NCBI RefSeq assembly: GCF_900187365.1
Contig: NZ_FYDG01000008.1
Location: 62,001 to 126,000 of the forward strand
DNA from: Rhodoblastus acidophilus
GTDB taxonomy: Bacteria; Pseudomonadota; Alphaproteobacteria; Rhizobiales; Beijerinckiaceae
Length of the DNA stretch: 64,000 nt
Reading direction: 5' to 3'
Shown here: positions 1 to 8,557 of the stretch, one piece after another
Numbering within the stretch: position 1 is the first letter of the stretch
How the letters are laid out: the number at the start of each line of letters is the position of its first letter
Position numbers and translations under genes: made by a program
Notes under the pieces: model-generated
What the model was told of the DNA's origin: nothing
What the model saw: the letters and a program-made list of their open reading frames with translations, nothing else
The model's database searches: none

Positions 1-20
1 CCGGGCTTTCCGACCCGAAA

Positions 21-52
21 CCGGCGTAATCGCAAGATTACGCCGGTTTTTT
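21..52 (+). terminator. Rho-independent terminator of an upstream off-window gene
   Basis: A perfect 11-bp stem (21-31 with 36-46) closed by a GCAA loop is followed directly by six T residues on the plus strand. It ends a plus-strand transcription unit lying before the window. No coding sequence of that unit is visible. Confidence 0.85.
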
Positions 53-76
53 CGTTGGCGGGCGGCGCGGCGGCGT

Positions 77-110
77 TTGACAGATAAACATACATGCGCA
101 TGTATATAAC
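77..110 (+). promoter_or_regulatory. Promoter with overlapping palindromic TetR/AcrR-type operator
   Basis: TTGACA at 77-82 is followed after 18 bp by TGTATA at 101-106, a plausible sigma-70 promoter. The perfect 16-bp palindrome ATACATGCGCATGTAT at 90-105 covers the spacer and the start of the -10 element. It resembles operators of AcrR/TtgR-type repressors, which often contain paired TACAT/ATGTA half sites. Its place just before the tetR-type gene suggests autorepression; that is inference. Confidence 0.65.
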
Positions 111-189
111 GCGCGACGGCGCGATCCGCATCCAAGGCGCGCGAGACGGCGGCCGCGGCGCCCTGAAAAGTTTGGTGTGAGGAGCGATC

Positions 190-819
190 ATGAAGCGGAC
201 CAGGCGGGAAGCCGAGGAGACGCGGGAGAATATTTTGGCTGTCGCGGAAAAACTCTTTCTCGAACATGGCGTCGAGGGCGTCGCCCTGGAGGTGATCGCG
301 CAAGCGGCGGGAATCACCCGCGGCGCCATCCAGTGGCATTTTCAGAACAAGTCGGGGCTGCTGCACGCCCTGCGCGACCGCATGGAATCGCCGATCGGAC
401 AACTCGCCGAACGCCTCCAGGTCGATGAGACCGTCGATTCCCTGGGATCGCTGATTTCCGAGACGATCGTGGTGATCTCGCACATTCAGCTTGATCCCCG
501 GCGCAAGCAGTTTTGCGCCTATCTGCTCAACTTCTCGCTGCTCGGCGAGCCGGAGCGCCAGCGCGCGTTCGAGCGCCGGTTGCGCGCCTCGGTGGTCAAG
601 GTGTTCGAGGTGGCGGCGCAACGGGGCGAATTGTCCGAGCATTGGACCCCGGAGCTGGCCGGCCTCGCCTATTGCGGCCTGGTGCTCGGCCTGCTCGAAC
701 AATGGCTGCGCGGCGAAGACCAGTTCGACATCGCCCATGACGTCAGCGCGGTGTTGCGGCGATTCGGCGCGTCGCTGTCGCCGACCCATCACGCGCAGGC
801 GCGAAGGGCGGCGCGATAG
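190..819 (+). CDS. TetR/AcrR family transcriptional repressor
   Basis: This 209-residue protein has a TetR N-terminal DNA-binding domain (about residues 10-57) with the helix-turn-helix near residues 33-52, followed by a long helical ligand-binding domain of the AcrR/TtgR C-terminal type. Such proteins usually repress RND multidrug efflux genes and are released by hydrophobic ligands. The start is supported by a GAGGAG ribosome site 6 bases upstream. The recognition helix reads IQWHF where most relatives have IYWHF. The palindrome in its own promoter suggests autoregulation. No efflux genes are visible: a terminator of an unseen plus-strand gene lies upstream and a minus-strand operon downstream, so the target is unknown. 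Confidence 0.85.
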   Translation: MKRTRREAEETRENILAVAEKLFLEHGVEGVALEVIAQAAGITRGAIQWHFQNKSGLLHALRDRMESPIGQLAERLQVDETVDSLGSLISETIVVISHIQLDPRRKQFCAYLLNFSLLGEPERQRAFERRLRASVVKVFEVAAQRGELSEHWTPELAGLAYCGLVLGLLEQWLRGEDQFDIAHDVSAVLRRFGASLSPTHHAQARRAAR

Positions 820-833
820 ACGGCGGCGTCCGC

Positions 834-1427
834 CTAAATCCAGTCGAACCGCCCCGCCGCGAACACCAGCACCCGCCCCTGCCAGATGTCGGCGTTCGGG
901 GCGCGCTCCACGACGAGGCCGCCGATGAGGTGCATCAGGGCGCGTGCGACGCCGCCGTGCGAGGCCACCACCGCCGGCCGCTGCTGCGCCTCCAGCCAGG
1001 GCTGCAAGCGTAGCGCCAGATCGGCGTAGGATTCGCCGCCGGGCGGGCGGAATCCCCATTTATCGCGGTCCCGCTCTTTTGCGCCAACGGGATCCTCGGC
1101 GCAGACCTCCGGCCAGGTCTTACCCTCCCAGCGCCCGAAGGTGAATTCCTTGAGGCGTTCGTCGAACACGACGCCCTCGGCCGGCAGGCCCAGCTCCGCG
1201 CGCGCCAAAATCATGGTGTCGCGGGTTCTGGCCAGCGGCGAGGCCTGCCAGGACACGGCGGCGGGTTCGAGGCCGTGGCTGGCGAGGATTTTCTTCAGCT
1301 TGCGGCCGGCCTGCGCCGCCTGGCGGCGGCCAAGGGCGTTCAGACCGACGTCCTGTTGGCCCTGCAGCCGCCCTTCCGCATTCCAGTCGGTTTCGCCGTG
1401 ACGCAGAAAGAACAGCGGCGGCGCCAG
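834..1427 (-). CDS. Histidine phosphatase (phosphoglycerate mutase-like), probable CTG start
   Basis: The protein has the phosphatase signature LRHGETDWN at its N terminus, RTRDT and an SHGG motif near the C terminus, so it is a catalytically complete branch-1 histidine phosphatase of about 197 residues. The frame is open only from 1442, after a TGA at 1445-1443, and contains no ATG, GTG or TTG before the catalytic RHG. The best start is CTG at 1427, eight bases after an AAGGA ribosome site and overlapping the end of fabI. The first conventional start, GTG at 1256, would delete the active-site histidine. The substrate cannot be told from sequence. It is downstream of fabI in the same unit. 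Confidence 0.8.
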   Translation of the reverse strand: MAPPLFFLRHGETDWNAEGRLQGQQDVGLNALGRRQAAQAGRKLKKILASHGLEPAAVSWQASPLARTRDTMILARAELGLPAEGVVFDERLKEFTFGRWEGKTWPEVCAEDPVGAKERDRDKWGFRPPGGESYADLALRLQPWLEAQQRPAVVASHGGVARALMHLIGGLVVERAPNADIWQGRVLVFAAGRFDWI

Positions 1428-1431
1428 CGAC

Positions 1432-2286
1432 TCAGTCCTTTTTCACGATGTCGCCGATGTCAGGCGCTTTCGGGTTCTTCATGCCGACGACATGATAGCC
1501 GGCGTCGACATGCAGGATTTCGCCAGTGACGCCGCGCGCCATGGGCGAGAGCAGGAACACCGCGCTTTCCCCGACTTCCTCGATGGTCACAGTGCGGCGC
1601 AGCGGCGCGTTATATTCGTTCCATTTGAGGATGTAGCGGAAGTCGCCGATGCCGGAGGCGGCCAACGTCTTGATCGGGCCGGCGGAAATGGCGTTGACGG
1701 TGATGGCCTTCTCGCCGAGGTCGGCGGCGAGATAGCGCACGCTGGCCTCCAGCGCGGCCTTGGCGACGCCCATCACATTGTAATGCGGCATCCATTTCTC
1801 GGCGCCGTAATAGGTGAGGGTCAGCAGCGAACCGCCGTTCTTCATCAGCTTTTCGGCGCGCTGCGCCACCGCCGTGAAGGAATAGCAGGAGATCGACAGC
1901 GAGGTGGTGAAATTGGCCTCGCTGGTGTCGACATAACGGCCGGTCAGCTCGTCCTTGTCGGAGAAGGCGATGCAATGGACCACGAAATCCAGGCCGCCCC
2001 ACAGCTTGTCGACCGCCTCGAACACCGCGTCGATCGACGCGCCATTGGTGACGTCGCATTCGCCGACCACATGGGCGTCGAGCTCGGCCGCCAGCGGGCG
2101 AACCCGGCGCTCCAGCGCCTCGCCCTGATAGGTCAGAGCGATCTCGGCGCCGGCCAGCCGCGCCGCTTTTGCGATGCCCCAGGCGATCGAGCGGTTGTTG
2201 GCGAGGCCCATCACCAATCCGCGCTTGCCGCGCAGGACGCCCGATTGAACCGCTAGGGCGGCGGGTTCCTCTGTAATCATCGTCAT
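1432..2286 (-). CDS. fabI: Enoyl-[acyl-carrier-protein] reductase [NADH]
   Basis: FabI reduces enoyl-ACP to acyl-ACP in the last step of each fatty acid elongation cycle. This 284-residue short-chain dehydrogenase has the FabI nucleotide-binding segment GLANNRSIAWGIA near residues 27-39, and the catalytic YNVMGVAK pattern (Tyr169, Lys176) preceded by a second conserved tyrosine pair at 159-160. The ATG at 2286 was chosen; a second ATG lies at 2280, and a longer in-frame extension to 2373 has no family support. The stop overlaps the ribosome site of the downstream phosphatase, so the two are likely co-transcribed. Confidence 0.93.
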   Translation of the reverse strand: MTMITEEPAALAVQSGVLRGKRGLVMGLANNRSIAWGIAKAARLAGAEIALTYQGEALERRVRPLAAELDAHVVGECDVTNGASIDAVFEAVDKLWGGLDFVVHCIAFSDKDELTGRYVDTSEANFTTSLSISCYSFTAVAQRAEKLMKNGGSLLTLTYYGAEKWMPHYNVMGVAKAALEASVRYLAADLGEKAITVNAISAGPIKTLAASGIGDFRYILKWNEYNAPLRRTVTIEEVGESAVFLLSPMARGVTGEILHVDAGYHVVGMKNPKAPDIGDIVKKD

Positions 2287-2585
2287 TAACAATCCCGATG
2301 CCTGTTTCGCCTGCGGCCCGCCGGCACGAATCCCGTGCGCCGCAATGCATCCACAATTGCGCTTTTCGGGCATTTACCCGCGCCCGCCGCCGGAAGCAAG
2401 AGCCACGACGCCGCCGTTCACGGGCCCGCCCCCGGCCGAATCCGTTGATAAACGGCAAGAATGCTCCAGCGCGGCTGGAGATGACCCATGGGAGTGTTTA
2501 CGATATATTAACATTAATTGAATCGCTCCGTCACAAACCGGACGGGGAGTTTGGGGGAAACGCCTTGGAGCCGGAGAGAACGCGG

Positions 2586-3434
2586 ATGAGTGAGAGCGTC
2601 CTCAGCCTGACCTTGAGCGCCCGGCGTTACGCCCATGCGCTGCTCGGCCGCTGGCCGGTGGCGGAGGGCGGCGCGGGCGGGCGCCGCCGCGCCGATCAGG
2701 ACGCTGACGATCTCGCCCATCAGGCCCTGCTCAGTTTCTGGCGCGCCGGGCTTTTGAGCTGCGAGGAATTGGCGGAGCAGCCGCCGGGCGCGCTGCGTCT
2801 GGCGCTGCTGCGCCGCCTGACCCGGATGGCGGGCGAACTGGTCCGCAACGCCGGCGCGGCCTGTTATGACAGGCGGGCGGCGGGCGGTCGCGGCGACCGG
2901 CGTTTCGCGAGGCATTTCCCTTGGGCGCCCGAAGCGCTGGCGCTGCCGCGCCTGCCGTTCGAATCGCGCGCCGTGCTGGCGCTGGCGGCGCTGGAACGTC
3001 TGGATTACGACGCCATCGGCCTGGTGCTCGACATGAGCGCCGCCCAGGCGCTGGCGCGGCTGGCGCGGGCGCGGGCCGAGCTGACCAGCGCGCTGTCGGG
3101 GCGACGCCAGCCGCATTTGCGCGCCGCCGCCCACATGTGCGAGTCGGATCTGCACGGCTATGCCGATGGCGTGCTGGCGCCGGAGCGGCGCGCCGAGGTC
3201 GAAGGCTGGCTGGAGCGGGACGCCGAGGCGGCGCGGCGCGTCGCGCAATGGCGCCGCGACGGCGAACGGCTGCGGGGCGCCTTCGCCACGCTGGACGCCG
3301 AGCCCCTGCCCGCAATTCTGAATTTCCGCCCGCCGGTTTTGGCGGCGCGACGCAATCCGTCCGCGCGAAAGCTCTGGCGGCGCTGGTGGAGCGCCGTGCT
3401 CGACGGCTTCCGCCCGGCTTTGGCGGCGCGCTGA
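2586..3434 (+). CDS. ECF sigma-like / anti-sigma-like fusion protein
   Basis: This 282-residue protein looks like a diverged ECF sigma factor joined to an anti-sigma-like domain. Residues 1-100 hold a weak region-2-like segment (ADDLAHQALLSFW). Residues 118-168 resemble region 4, with the usual progression from LPFESRAVLALAALERLDYDAIG to a run of LARARAEL. Residues 185-235 (ESDLHGYADGVLAPERRAEVEGWL) match the N-terminal domain of alphaproteobacterial transmembrane anti-sigma factors, but no membrane segment follows. The start at 2586 has a GGAGA ribosome site; an ATG at 2481 is an alternative. Both halves are divergent, so promoter recognition is uncertain. The function is inferred from weak similarity only. 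Confidence 0.6.
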   Translation: MSESVLSLTLSARRYAHALLGRWPVAEGGAGGRRRADQDADDLAHQALLSFWRAGLLSCEELAEQPPGALRLALLRRLTRMAGELVRNAGAACYDRRAAGGRGDRRFARHFPWAPEALALPRLPFESRAVLALAALERLDYDAIGLVLDMSAAQALARLARARAELTSALSGRRQPHLRAAAHMCESDLHGYADGVLAPERRAEVEGWLERDAEAARRVAQWRRDGERLRGAFATLDAEPLPAILNFRPPVLAARRNPSARKLWRRWWSAVLDGFRPALAAR

Positions 3435-3486
3435 GCCGTCGCCTTATTTCGCCGTGGCGCCGTGCGCGAAACGAACGCGCCGGCGT

Positions 3487-3750
3487 TCAGTGCTTCATGG
3501 CGGTGGTGAATTCCCCGGCGACGATTCGGTCCGGCAGGCGGCCGGCGAAGGCGGCCACGGCCTCCTCGCCATAGGTTTCCACCAATTCCTGCAGCGCGGC
3601 GAACAACGCGGCATGCGCGAAACTTTCGCTCTCGATTCCCGCGAGAATGGCCTCGGCGAAGGCCTCGGTCACATAGGCCAAGGCGGCCCGGCGCTCGTCT
3701 TCGGCGCCGGACAGTTCCATATGATCTTGAGAATCGTAGGGGGTCATCAT
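3487..3750 (-). CDS. Conserved hypothetical protein, small acidic
   Basis: A small protein of about 87 residues, acidic and predicted to be mainly helical, with no signal peptide or membrane segment. I recognise the sequence style (YVTEAFAEAILAGIESESFAHAALFAALQELVETYGEEAVAAFA) as a conserved alphaproteobacterial protein without known function. Two consecutive ATG codons (3750 and 3747) and a TTG at 3756 are possible starts. It converges with the sigma-like gene and is isolated from the next minus-strand gene by about 125 bases. Confidence 0.6.
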   Translation of the reverse strand: MMTPYDSQDHMELSGAEDERRAALAYVTEAFAEAILAGIESESFAHAALFAALQELVETYGEEAVAAFAGRLPDRIVAGEFTTAMKH

Positions 3751-3876
3751 GCGCAAAGCTTAACCGTGATCCCCGTCGCTGGCGAGAAGGGTCTTAAGAA
3801 AAGGTTAACGCGATCAGAGCGACGCGCGTCAGGCCCCCGCGAACCGAAGCCTGACGCCCAAAACTTTGTTTTATTT

Positions 3877-4446
3877 CTATTTTTCGCTGTATTGAGTGGT
3901 GATCTCGCGTGCCAGACGCTCGCCTTCGTCCAGCAGGCGGCGGCGCGCCAGCTCCCCGACCGGCGTACATCTCCTGTGGAAATATTCGTAGCCGCGCAAG
4001 CCGTGGTTGTAGGCGCCGGCGAGGCGTTCGCGCTGCAGCGGGCCGGCGTCCTGCGATTCCATCAGCCGCTGCATAGCGGCGCGCCAGCCGGCGCCGTCGG
4101 CTTTGCCGGCCGGTTCGCCGCACAGCGGGTCGAGCGCCGCCAGCGCGCCCATGATTTCCGACAGGCGCAGAAGCTGCGGCTGATAGGCCGGCGGCGCCGC
4201 CTCGACCGCCGCCGCGGGCGCGGGCTTGGCCGGCTCGGCCTTGACCGCCGCCGGCTTGTGCGGCGCGGGCTTGGGGCGCGGCTTCGGCGGTTTCGGCGGG
4301 ACGATCCGGCGCGGCGGCTGAACCACGAGCGGCGGCGGCGGCGGGCGGTTGTCGAAGAAGGGAAAGAATTGCGCGCGCGCCGGCGCCCCCGGCGCCAGAG
4401 CCGCCGCCAGCGCGCAGAACGCGGCGATTTTCACAACGGCCTTCAT
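3877..4446 (-). CDS. TIGR02301 family secreted protein
   Basis: This 189-residue protein begins with a signal peptide (basic start, alanine-rich core, cleavage near ARAQ at residue 26). A proline/lysine-rich linker spans residues 33-80. The C-terminal part (about 88-189, LLRLSEIMGALAALDPLCGE, with a later RCTP cysteine) is typical of the alphaproteobacterial TIGR02301 family, whose function is unknown. Two cysteines in the domain could form a periplasmic disulfide. Its ATG overlaps the stop of the NUDIX gene in ATGA, so it is translationally coupled to pdxH-NUDIX. Confidence 0.75.
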   Translation of the reverse strand: MKAVVKIAAFCALAAALAPGAPARAQFFPFFDNRPPPPPLVVQPPRRIVPPKPPKPRPKPAPHKPAAVKAEPAKPAPAAAVEAAPPAYQPQLLRLSEIMGALAALDPLCGEPAGKADGAGWRAAMQRLMESQDAGPLQRERLAGAYNHGLRGYEYFHRRCTPVGELARRRLLDEGERLAREITTQYSEK

Positions 4447-4904
4447 GGCTTGGCCTCCACCAGCCGCCGGGCGTCGGCGACGACGCCGACCAGATTGGGC
4501 GTGAGCGCGAGATCGGCGAGATCGTCGGGGCTGCGCCACAGAATTTCGCCGGCTTCGGCGCCCACCTGCCCCTCGCCGGCGATCCAATGGGCGGCGAAGG
4601 AGAGAATCACATAATGCCGCTCAATCCGGCCGGCGGCGTCGCGCTGGATGTGCTGGACCGGCTGGTTGAAGGCGCAGATTCGCGCGAGCACGCCGGTTTC
4701 CTCCCGCAACTCGCGCAAGGCGGCCGCCTCCAGCGTCTCCCCGGTCTCCACCAGCCCGCCCGGCAGGGTGAACCGGCGCGCATAGGGCGGACCGGTGCGG
4801 GTCGCCAGCAGCACCTTGCCGTCGCGAAAAACGGCGATGCTCACCGCCAGGGCCGGCTGCGCCGGATAGAGGCGCCGCGCCTGGCTTGCGGAATCGTCAG
4901 TCAC
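4443..4904 (-). CDS. NUDIX hydrolase
   Basis: A 153-residue NUDIX-fold pyrophosphohydrolase with an intact Nudix box ([18 protein letters not shown] followed by REETGV) near residues 50-72. The substrate cannot be predicted reliably; members near pdxH are often annotated as general NUDIX or ADP-ribose pyrophosphatase-like proteins. The GTG at 4904 was chosen because it overlaps the pdxH stop in GTGA; the six-residue upstream extension would lie inside pdxH. It sits in a tight pdxH-NUDIX-TIGR02301 operon. Confidence 0.85.
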   Translation of the reverse strand: MTDDSASQARRLYPAQPALAVSIAVFRDGKVLLATRTGPPYARRFTLPGGLVETGETLEAAALRELREETGVLARICAFNQPVQHIQRDAAGRIERHYVILSFAAHWIAGEGQVGAEAGEILWRSPDDLADLALTPNLVGVVADARRLVEAKP

Positions 4905-5515
4905 GGATACAGCGCCTCGCAACTCCAGTCGCCCTGCGGCTCGTCGCGGCGATACCGCAGCCGCTCGTGCAGCCGGAACGGTTTATCCGTCCAGAACTCG
5001 ATCTCCACCGGCCGGATGCGGTAGCCGCCCCAATGCGGCGGGCGCGGCACCTCGCCCAGCCCGAAGCGCGCGGCCTGAGCGGCGACGGCCTTTTCCAGCG
5101 CGAAACGGCTTTCGAGCGGCCGCGACTGCTGGCTGGCCCAGGCGCCGATTCGGCTCTCGCGCGGCCGTCCGGCGAAATAGGCGTCCGATTCGGCCTCGGT
5201 CACGCGCTCGACCCGCCCGCGAAAGCGGAACTGGCGCCGCAGGCTTTTCCAGTGCAGCACGCCGGCGGCCATCGGCCGCGCCTCCAGCTCCTCGCCCTTG
5301 GCGCTTTGCCTGTTGGTGTAAAACACGAATCCCTGATCGTCATGGCCGCGCAGCAGCACCATCCGGGCGTTGGGCAGGCCGCCGGCGTCCACCGTGGCGA
5401 CGCACATGGCCTCGGGATCGTTGATCTCCTTGGCCCGCGCCTCCTCGATCCAGCGGGCGAACAGCCCAAAAGGTTCATGCTCTGGTTTAGGGTTACCAGC
5501 CGTTAATGCGTTCAT
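4901..5515 (-). CDS. pdxH: Pyridoxamine 5'-phosphate oxidase
   Basis: PdxH uses FMN and oxygen to convert pyridoxine or pyridoxamine 5'-phosphate to pyridoxal phosphate in the cytosol. The 204-residue sequence is full length and shows [10 protein letters not shown], the [13 protein letters not shown]/phosphate-binding stretch, the SRIGAWAS segment and the C-terminal [10 protein letters not shown] motif. The ATG at 5515 lies within the 5' end of a divergent reading frame, so the promoter must lie in or beyond the start of that frame. It is the first gene of a three-gene unit. Confidence 0.95.
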   Translation of the reverse strand: MNALTAGNPKPEHEPFGLFARWIEEARAKEINDPEAMCVATVDAGGLPNARMVLLRGHDDQGFVFYTNRQSAKGEELEARPMAAGVLHWKSLRRQFRFRGRVERVTEAESDAYFAGRPRESRIGAWASQQSRPLESRFALEKAVAAQAARFGLGEVPRPPHWGGYRIRPVEIEFWTDKPFRLHERLRYRRDEPQGDWSCEALYP

Positions 5516-6048
5516 CGGATGATGCCTTGGATTTGTCTCCGGATTACGCCCGCTTGCTTGTACGTTCGCGTTCCCTTCCTAGCAAAACGCCGCCGCGCGG
5601 GCTGCTTTTTTTTCCGCTCGTCCACGCGGCTTGCGTTCGCGCGTGTCTTGCGGCGGCGCTGGCGCCGCTGTTCGGCTGCTCCGGCCCGCTGGGGCCTGAC
5701 GTCGACATGCAGGCGACCGGCTCGATCGCGCCGGCGCCCGCGCCCGCGCCGGCCAAGGCCGCCCTGCCCGCCGCGCTCGACGCGGAGGACCGTCGGCGCG
5801 CGCTCGGCGCCTTCGGCATCGCGCTCGATCCGCAGGGCAACGGGGCGACGGTGCATTGGGACAATCCGGTGAGCAAGGCGCATGGGATGGTGACGCCGGT
5901 CGGCTTCGCCTATCCCGACAATGGCGTGATCTGCCGCAAGTTTTCGGCGCGTTTCCAGACCGCCGCCGGCGTCGACAGCCGCGCCGGCGCCGCCTGCCGC
6001 GACAAGGACGCGGACTGGACGTTGAAAGAAATCCACAAGGCCGATTGA
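5506..6048 (+). CDS. Putative surface lipoprotein, RT0821/Lpp0805-like
   Basis: Up to 180 residues. A hydrophobic segment ending in LAPLFGC followed by SG forms a lipobox, predicting an outer-surface or periplasmic lipoprotein. The C-terminal domain ([24 protein letters not shown], then [10 protein letters not shown]) resembles the C-terminal domain of the 17-kDa surface antigen / RT0821 family, which is common in alphaproteobacteria and has no established biochemical role. The ATG at 5506 overlaps the divergent pdxH start by ten bases. TTG codons at 5527, 5533 and 5554 give shorter signal peptides and are equally possible. Confidence 0.65.
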   Translation: MRSSDDALDLSPDYARLLVRSRSLPSKTPPRGLLFFPLVHAACVRACLAAALAPLFGCSGPLGPDVDMQATGSIAPAPAPAPAKAALPAALDAEDRRRALGAFGIALDPQGNGATVHWDNPVSKAHGMVTPVGFAYPDNGVICRKFSARFQTAAGVDSRAGAACRDKDADWTLKEIHKAD

Positions 6049-6156
6049 ACCGCGCCTGACGCAACCCCTTGCGCGCGGCCGCGTTCAAGACCACATAATG
6101 TACGAAGACACGCCGCTGGCGCCGCTCAAGGGCCAGCGAGAAGATGGGCTTGAGAG

Positions 6157-7137
6157 ATGCGCGATCCCTATCAAATTCTTGGCGTCGGCAAAGACGCCCA
6201 GCAGGCGGATGTGAAAAAGGCGTTCCGCAAACTCGCCAAACAGCACCATCCCGACCAGAATCCCAACGACCCCAAGGCGAAGGAACGATTCGCCGAGATC
6301 AACTCCGCCTATGAGATTCTCGGCGACGAGAAGAAGCGCGGCGCCTTCGACCGCGGCGAAATCGACGCCGAGGGCAAACCGCGCGGCTTCGAGGGCTTCG
6401 GCGCCGGTCCCGGCGGGTTCCGGCGCGGCGCCTATGGCGGCGGCCCGGCCGGCTCAGGCGCTGGCCAGCCTTTCGAGTTCAATTTCGGCGGCGGCGGGCC
6501 GTTCGACGCGGCGGATCTGTTCTCCGACCTGTTCGGCAGGGGCGGCGAGCGCGGACGCGGCGGCGGACGCGGCGCCGCTCCCGGCGGGCGCGGCGGCCAG
6601 CCCGGCGCGGATGTCGCGCTGGACACGCATGTTTCGCTGGAAACCGCCCTGCATGGCGGCAAGGCCCGCGTGCTCACGCCGGCCGGCAAGACCCTGGAGA
6701 TCGCCATTCCCGCCGGCGTCGAGGAGGGTCAGCAGATCCGCCTGCGCGGCCAGGGCCATCCCGGTTCGGGCGGCGGCCACGCCGGCGACGCGATGGTGAC
6801 CGTCCATATTCAGAAGCACCCGCATTTCCGTATCGACGGGCGCGATCTCCGGCTCGACCTGCCGGTGACCCTTTATGAAGCGGTGCTCGGCGGCAAGATC
6901 GAGGCGCCGACGCTGGGCGGCAAGGTCGAGCTGACGCTGCCGCCGAAAAGCAATTCGGGCAAGACGCTGCGCCTGCGCGGCAAGGGCCTCCCGGCCAGCG
7001 CCGGCCATCCGGCGGGCGACCTGCTGATCACCCTGCGCATCACCCTGCCGGACGGCGGTTGGGCCGACCTCGAGGAAGTGGCGAGGCAAATGCAGGCGCG
7101 CCAGCCCTACGATCCCCGCGTGGAACTGGCGAAATAA
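6157..7137 (+). CDS. DnaJ-family chaperone (CbpA-like, no zinc finger)
   Basis: This 326-residue J-domain protein has the HPD motif (QHHPDQNPND) near residues 30-39, followed by a G/F-rich linker rich in GG and GRG runs (about 75-150) and two C-terminal substrate-binding subdomains (about 155-315, with GVEEGQQIRLRGQG). The cysteine-rich zinc-finger domain of DnaJ is absent, so it is a type II co-chaperone that would stimulate DnaK. A GAGAG stretch precedes the ATG. It is probably a single-gene unit. Confidence 0.9.
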   Translation: MRDPYQILGVGKDAQQADVKKAFRKLAKQHHPDQNPNDPKAKERFAEINSAYEILGDEKKRGAFDRGEIDAEGKPRGFEGFGAGPGGFRRGAYGGGPAGSGAGQPFEFNFGGGGPFDAADLFSDLFGRGGERGRGGGRGAAPGGRGGQPGADVALDTHVSLETALHGGKARVLTPAGKTLEIAIPAGVEEGQQIRLRGQGHPGSGGGHAGDAMVTVHIQKHPHFRIDGRDLRLDLPVTLYEAVLGGKIEAPTLGGKVELTLPPKSNSGKTLRLRGKGLPASAGHPAGDLLITLRITLPDGGWADLEEVARQMQARQPYDPRVELAK

Positions 7138-7327
7138 ACGATCTGGCCGCTTGAGGCCGATCTCTCCGAACAGACGCGGCGAACTCCGGTTCGCCCGCCC
7201 GCTTTTCTTTCGCGCGGCCGTTCGGGGCCGACGACGACGCTGGGGCAACCCGGCCGACGGCCAAATTATACCTTGATTTAAGCCTTGGGCGCCAATGTGA
7301 CGCCACTTCATTCATTTGAGTCATCCC

Positions 7328-8506
7328 ATGAAGCAAGATCCTTACAAGCTCCGGGTCATCGCCCTGCTGATCGGCGTTGGCTTCGTCGGCGGTCTGTTCG
7401 TTCAGTACAAGGCGCCGGGAACCTTTGCTTTCGCGAAGCACGCGCCTGAAAAGAAGAAGGGCGCGGCCCCAGCCGATCTGGCTTTTGAGAACAATGGGTC
7501 GGAAGAGGCGGCGCCCAAGGGCGCCAATCTGAACGCCCCGCCGCCCTCCGCCGCCGCGGCGGCCGAAGCCGCCGAAAGGAAGCGGCGCGAGGACATGGCG
7601 CAGAAGGCGGCCGAGGCCGAACAGCGCAACGCGCCGCCGCCGCAGGAGCCGACGCCGCCGACGCTGGCGCGTTTCGCGGCCATTTCCGCCATAGTCGACA
7701 ACACGCTGGAGGTGACCGGCCCCAACGGCGAGCGCCGCTCCGTCTATTTCGCGGGACGCGGCGTCGTCGGGGACTATGGCGGCGCGCGCATCGACGCCCG
7801 GCTGTGGACCCGCGAGGGCGACCGCCTGTGCCGCAGCCTCGGCGCCGACTCGCGCGAATGCTTCACCCTGTCCGTCCGCCTGAACGACGAGTTGCGCAAG
7901 GGGCCGCCCAAAGACCTGCCCAATCGCATCGCCGGCCTGCCGGAGGGCGCCCTGATCGGCCATGTCGAAGGATTTGGCGCGCAGGAGGCGAAACTGCTGC
8001 GGGGCAATATTCGCAATTTTCCCGGCTATGTGCCGCTGCTTGAGGGCAAGCCCGCCGCCGAATGGACCCAAGGGACCCAGAGCCAAGGGACCGAGAGCCA
8101 AGGGCCCCAGACCCAAGGCGGCCAATCCGGCGCGCGGGGCTTCATCGGCGCGCTGCTGCTGCGCCAGCGCAAGGACGAGGACAGGGCCGCAACCTTTTTC
8201 GCCCCGAACGGCCTGCTGTTCGAGGCGTCCCGCCTCGCCCGCCAGACGGTGGCTCTGTGGGTCGGCGGCTGGCGCCGCAAGGACGACTGGGTGTGCCGCG
8301 ATCTCAGCCCGGAGGAAAGCGCCCGGGCGGGTGGGCGCGCGGAGGAATGCGCCCATGCGCGCATGAAGGGCGGCCGCGTCGAATTCGCCGAGGCCGATCC
8401 GGCGCGGCGGTCCTATCTGCGCGCGCGCTGGCCCGATGAGGAGGCGGAACAGGGCGGCGCGCAGCCGGCCGCGACGGACCAGACGTCCTTCACCGACCTG
8501 CGCTAG
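7328..8506 (+). CDS. Hypothetical membrane-anchored protein with Ala/Glu-rich linker
   Basis: I do not recognise this 392-residue protein. One N-terminal membrane segment (about residues 7-27, LRVIALLIGVGFVGGLFVQY) is followed by a charged alanine/glutamate region likely to be a coiled coil (about 75-105) and a proline-rich stretch. A globular C-terminal part contains several cysteines (LCRSLGADSRECF, CRDLSPEE, ECAHARM). Four five-residue repeats (QGTQS, QGTES, QGPQT, QGGQS) occur at 8069-8128. The topology suggests a periplasmic domain. The ATG at 7328 was preferred to a TTG at 7316. Confidence 0.55.
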   Translation: MKQDPYKLRVIALLIGVGFVGGLFVQYKAPGTFAFAKHAPEKKKGAAPADLAFENNGSEEAAPKGANLNAPPPSAAAAAEAAERKRREDMAQKAAEAEQRNAPPPQEPTPPTLARFAAISAIVDNTLEVTGPNGERRSVYFAGRGVVGDYGGARIDARLWTREGDRLCRSLGADSRECFTLSVRLNDELRKGPPKDLPNRIAGLPEGALIGHVEGFGAQEAKLLRGNIRNFPGYVPLLEGKPAAEWTQGTQSQGTESQGPQTQGGQSGARGFIGALLLRQRKDEDRAATFFAPNGLLFEASRLARQTVALWVGGWRRKDDWVCRDLSPEESARAGGRAEECAHARMKGGRVEFAEADPARRSYLRARWPDEEAEQGGAQPAATDQTSFTDLR

Positions 8507-8557
8507 CATTGCAACGACCGGCGCGCGCGCCCGCCATCCGTCTCAGGGACAGATGTC

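Noticed and set aside
7040-8509. 489-codon minus-strand frame opposite the DnaJ end and the unknown membrane protein
   Set aside because: Low-complexity shadow; the plus-strand frame has an N-terminal membrane segment and sensible composition.
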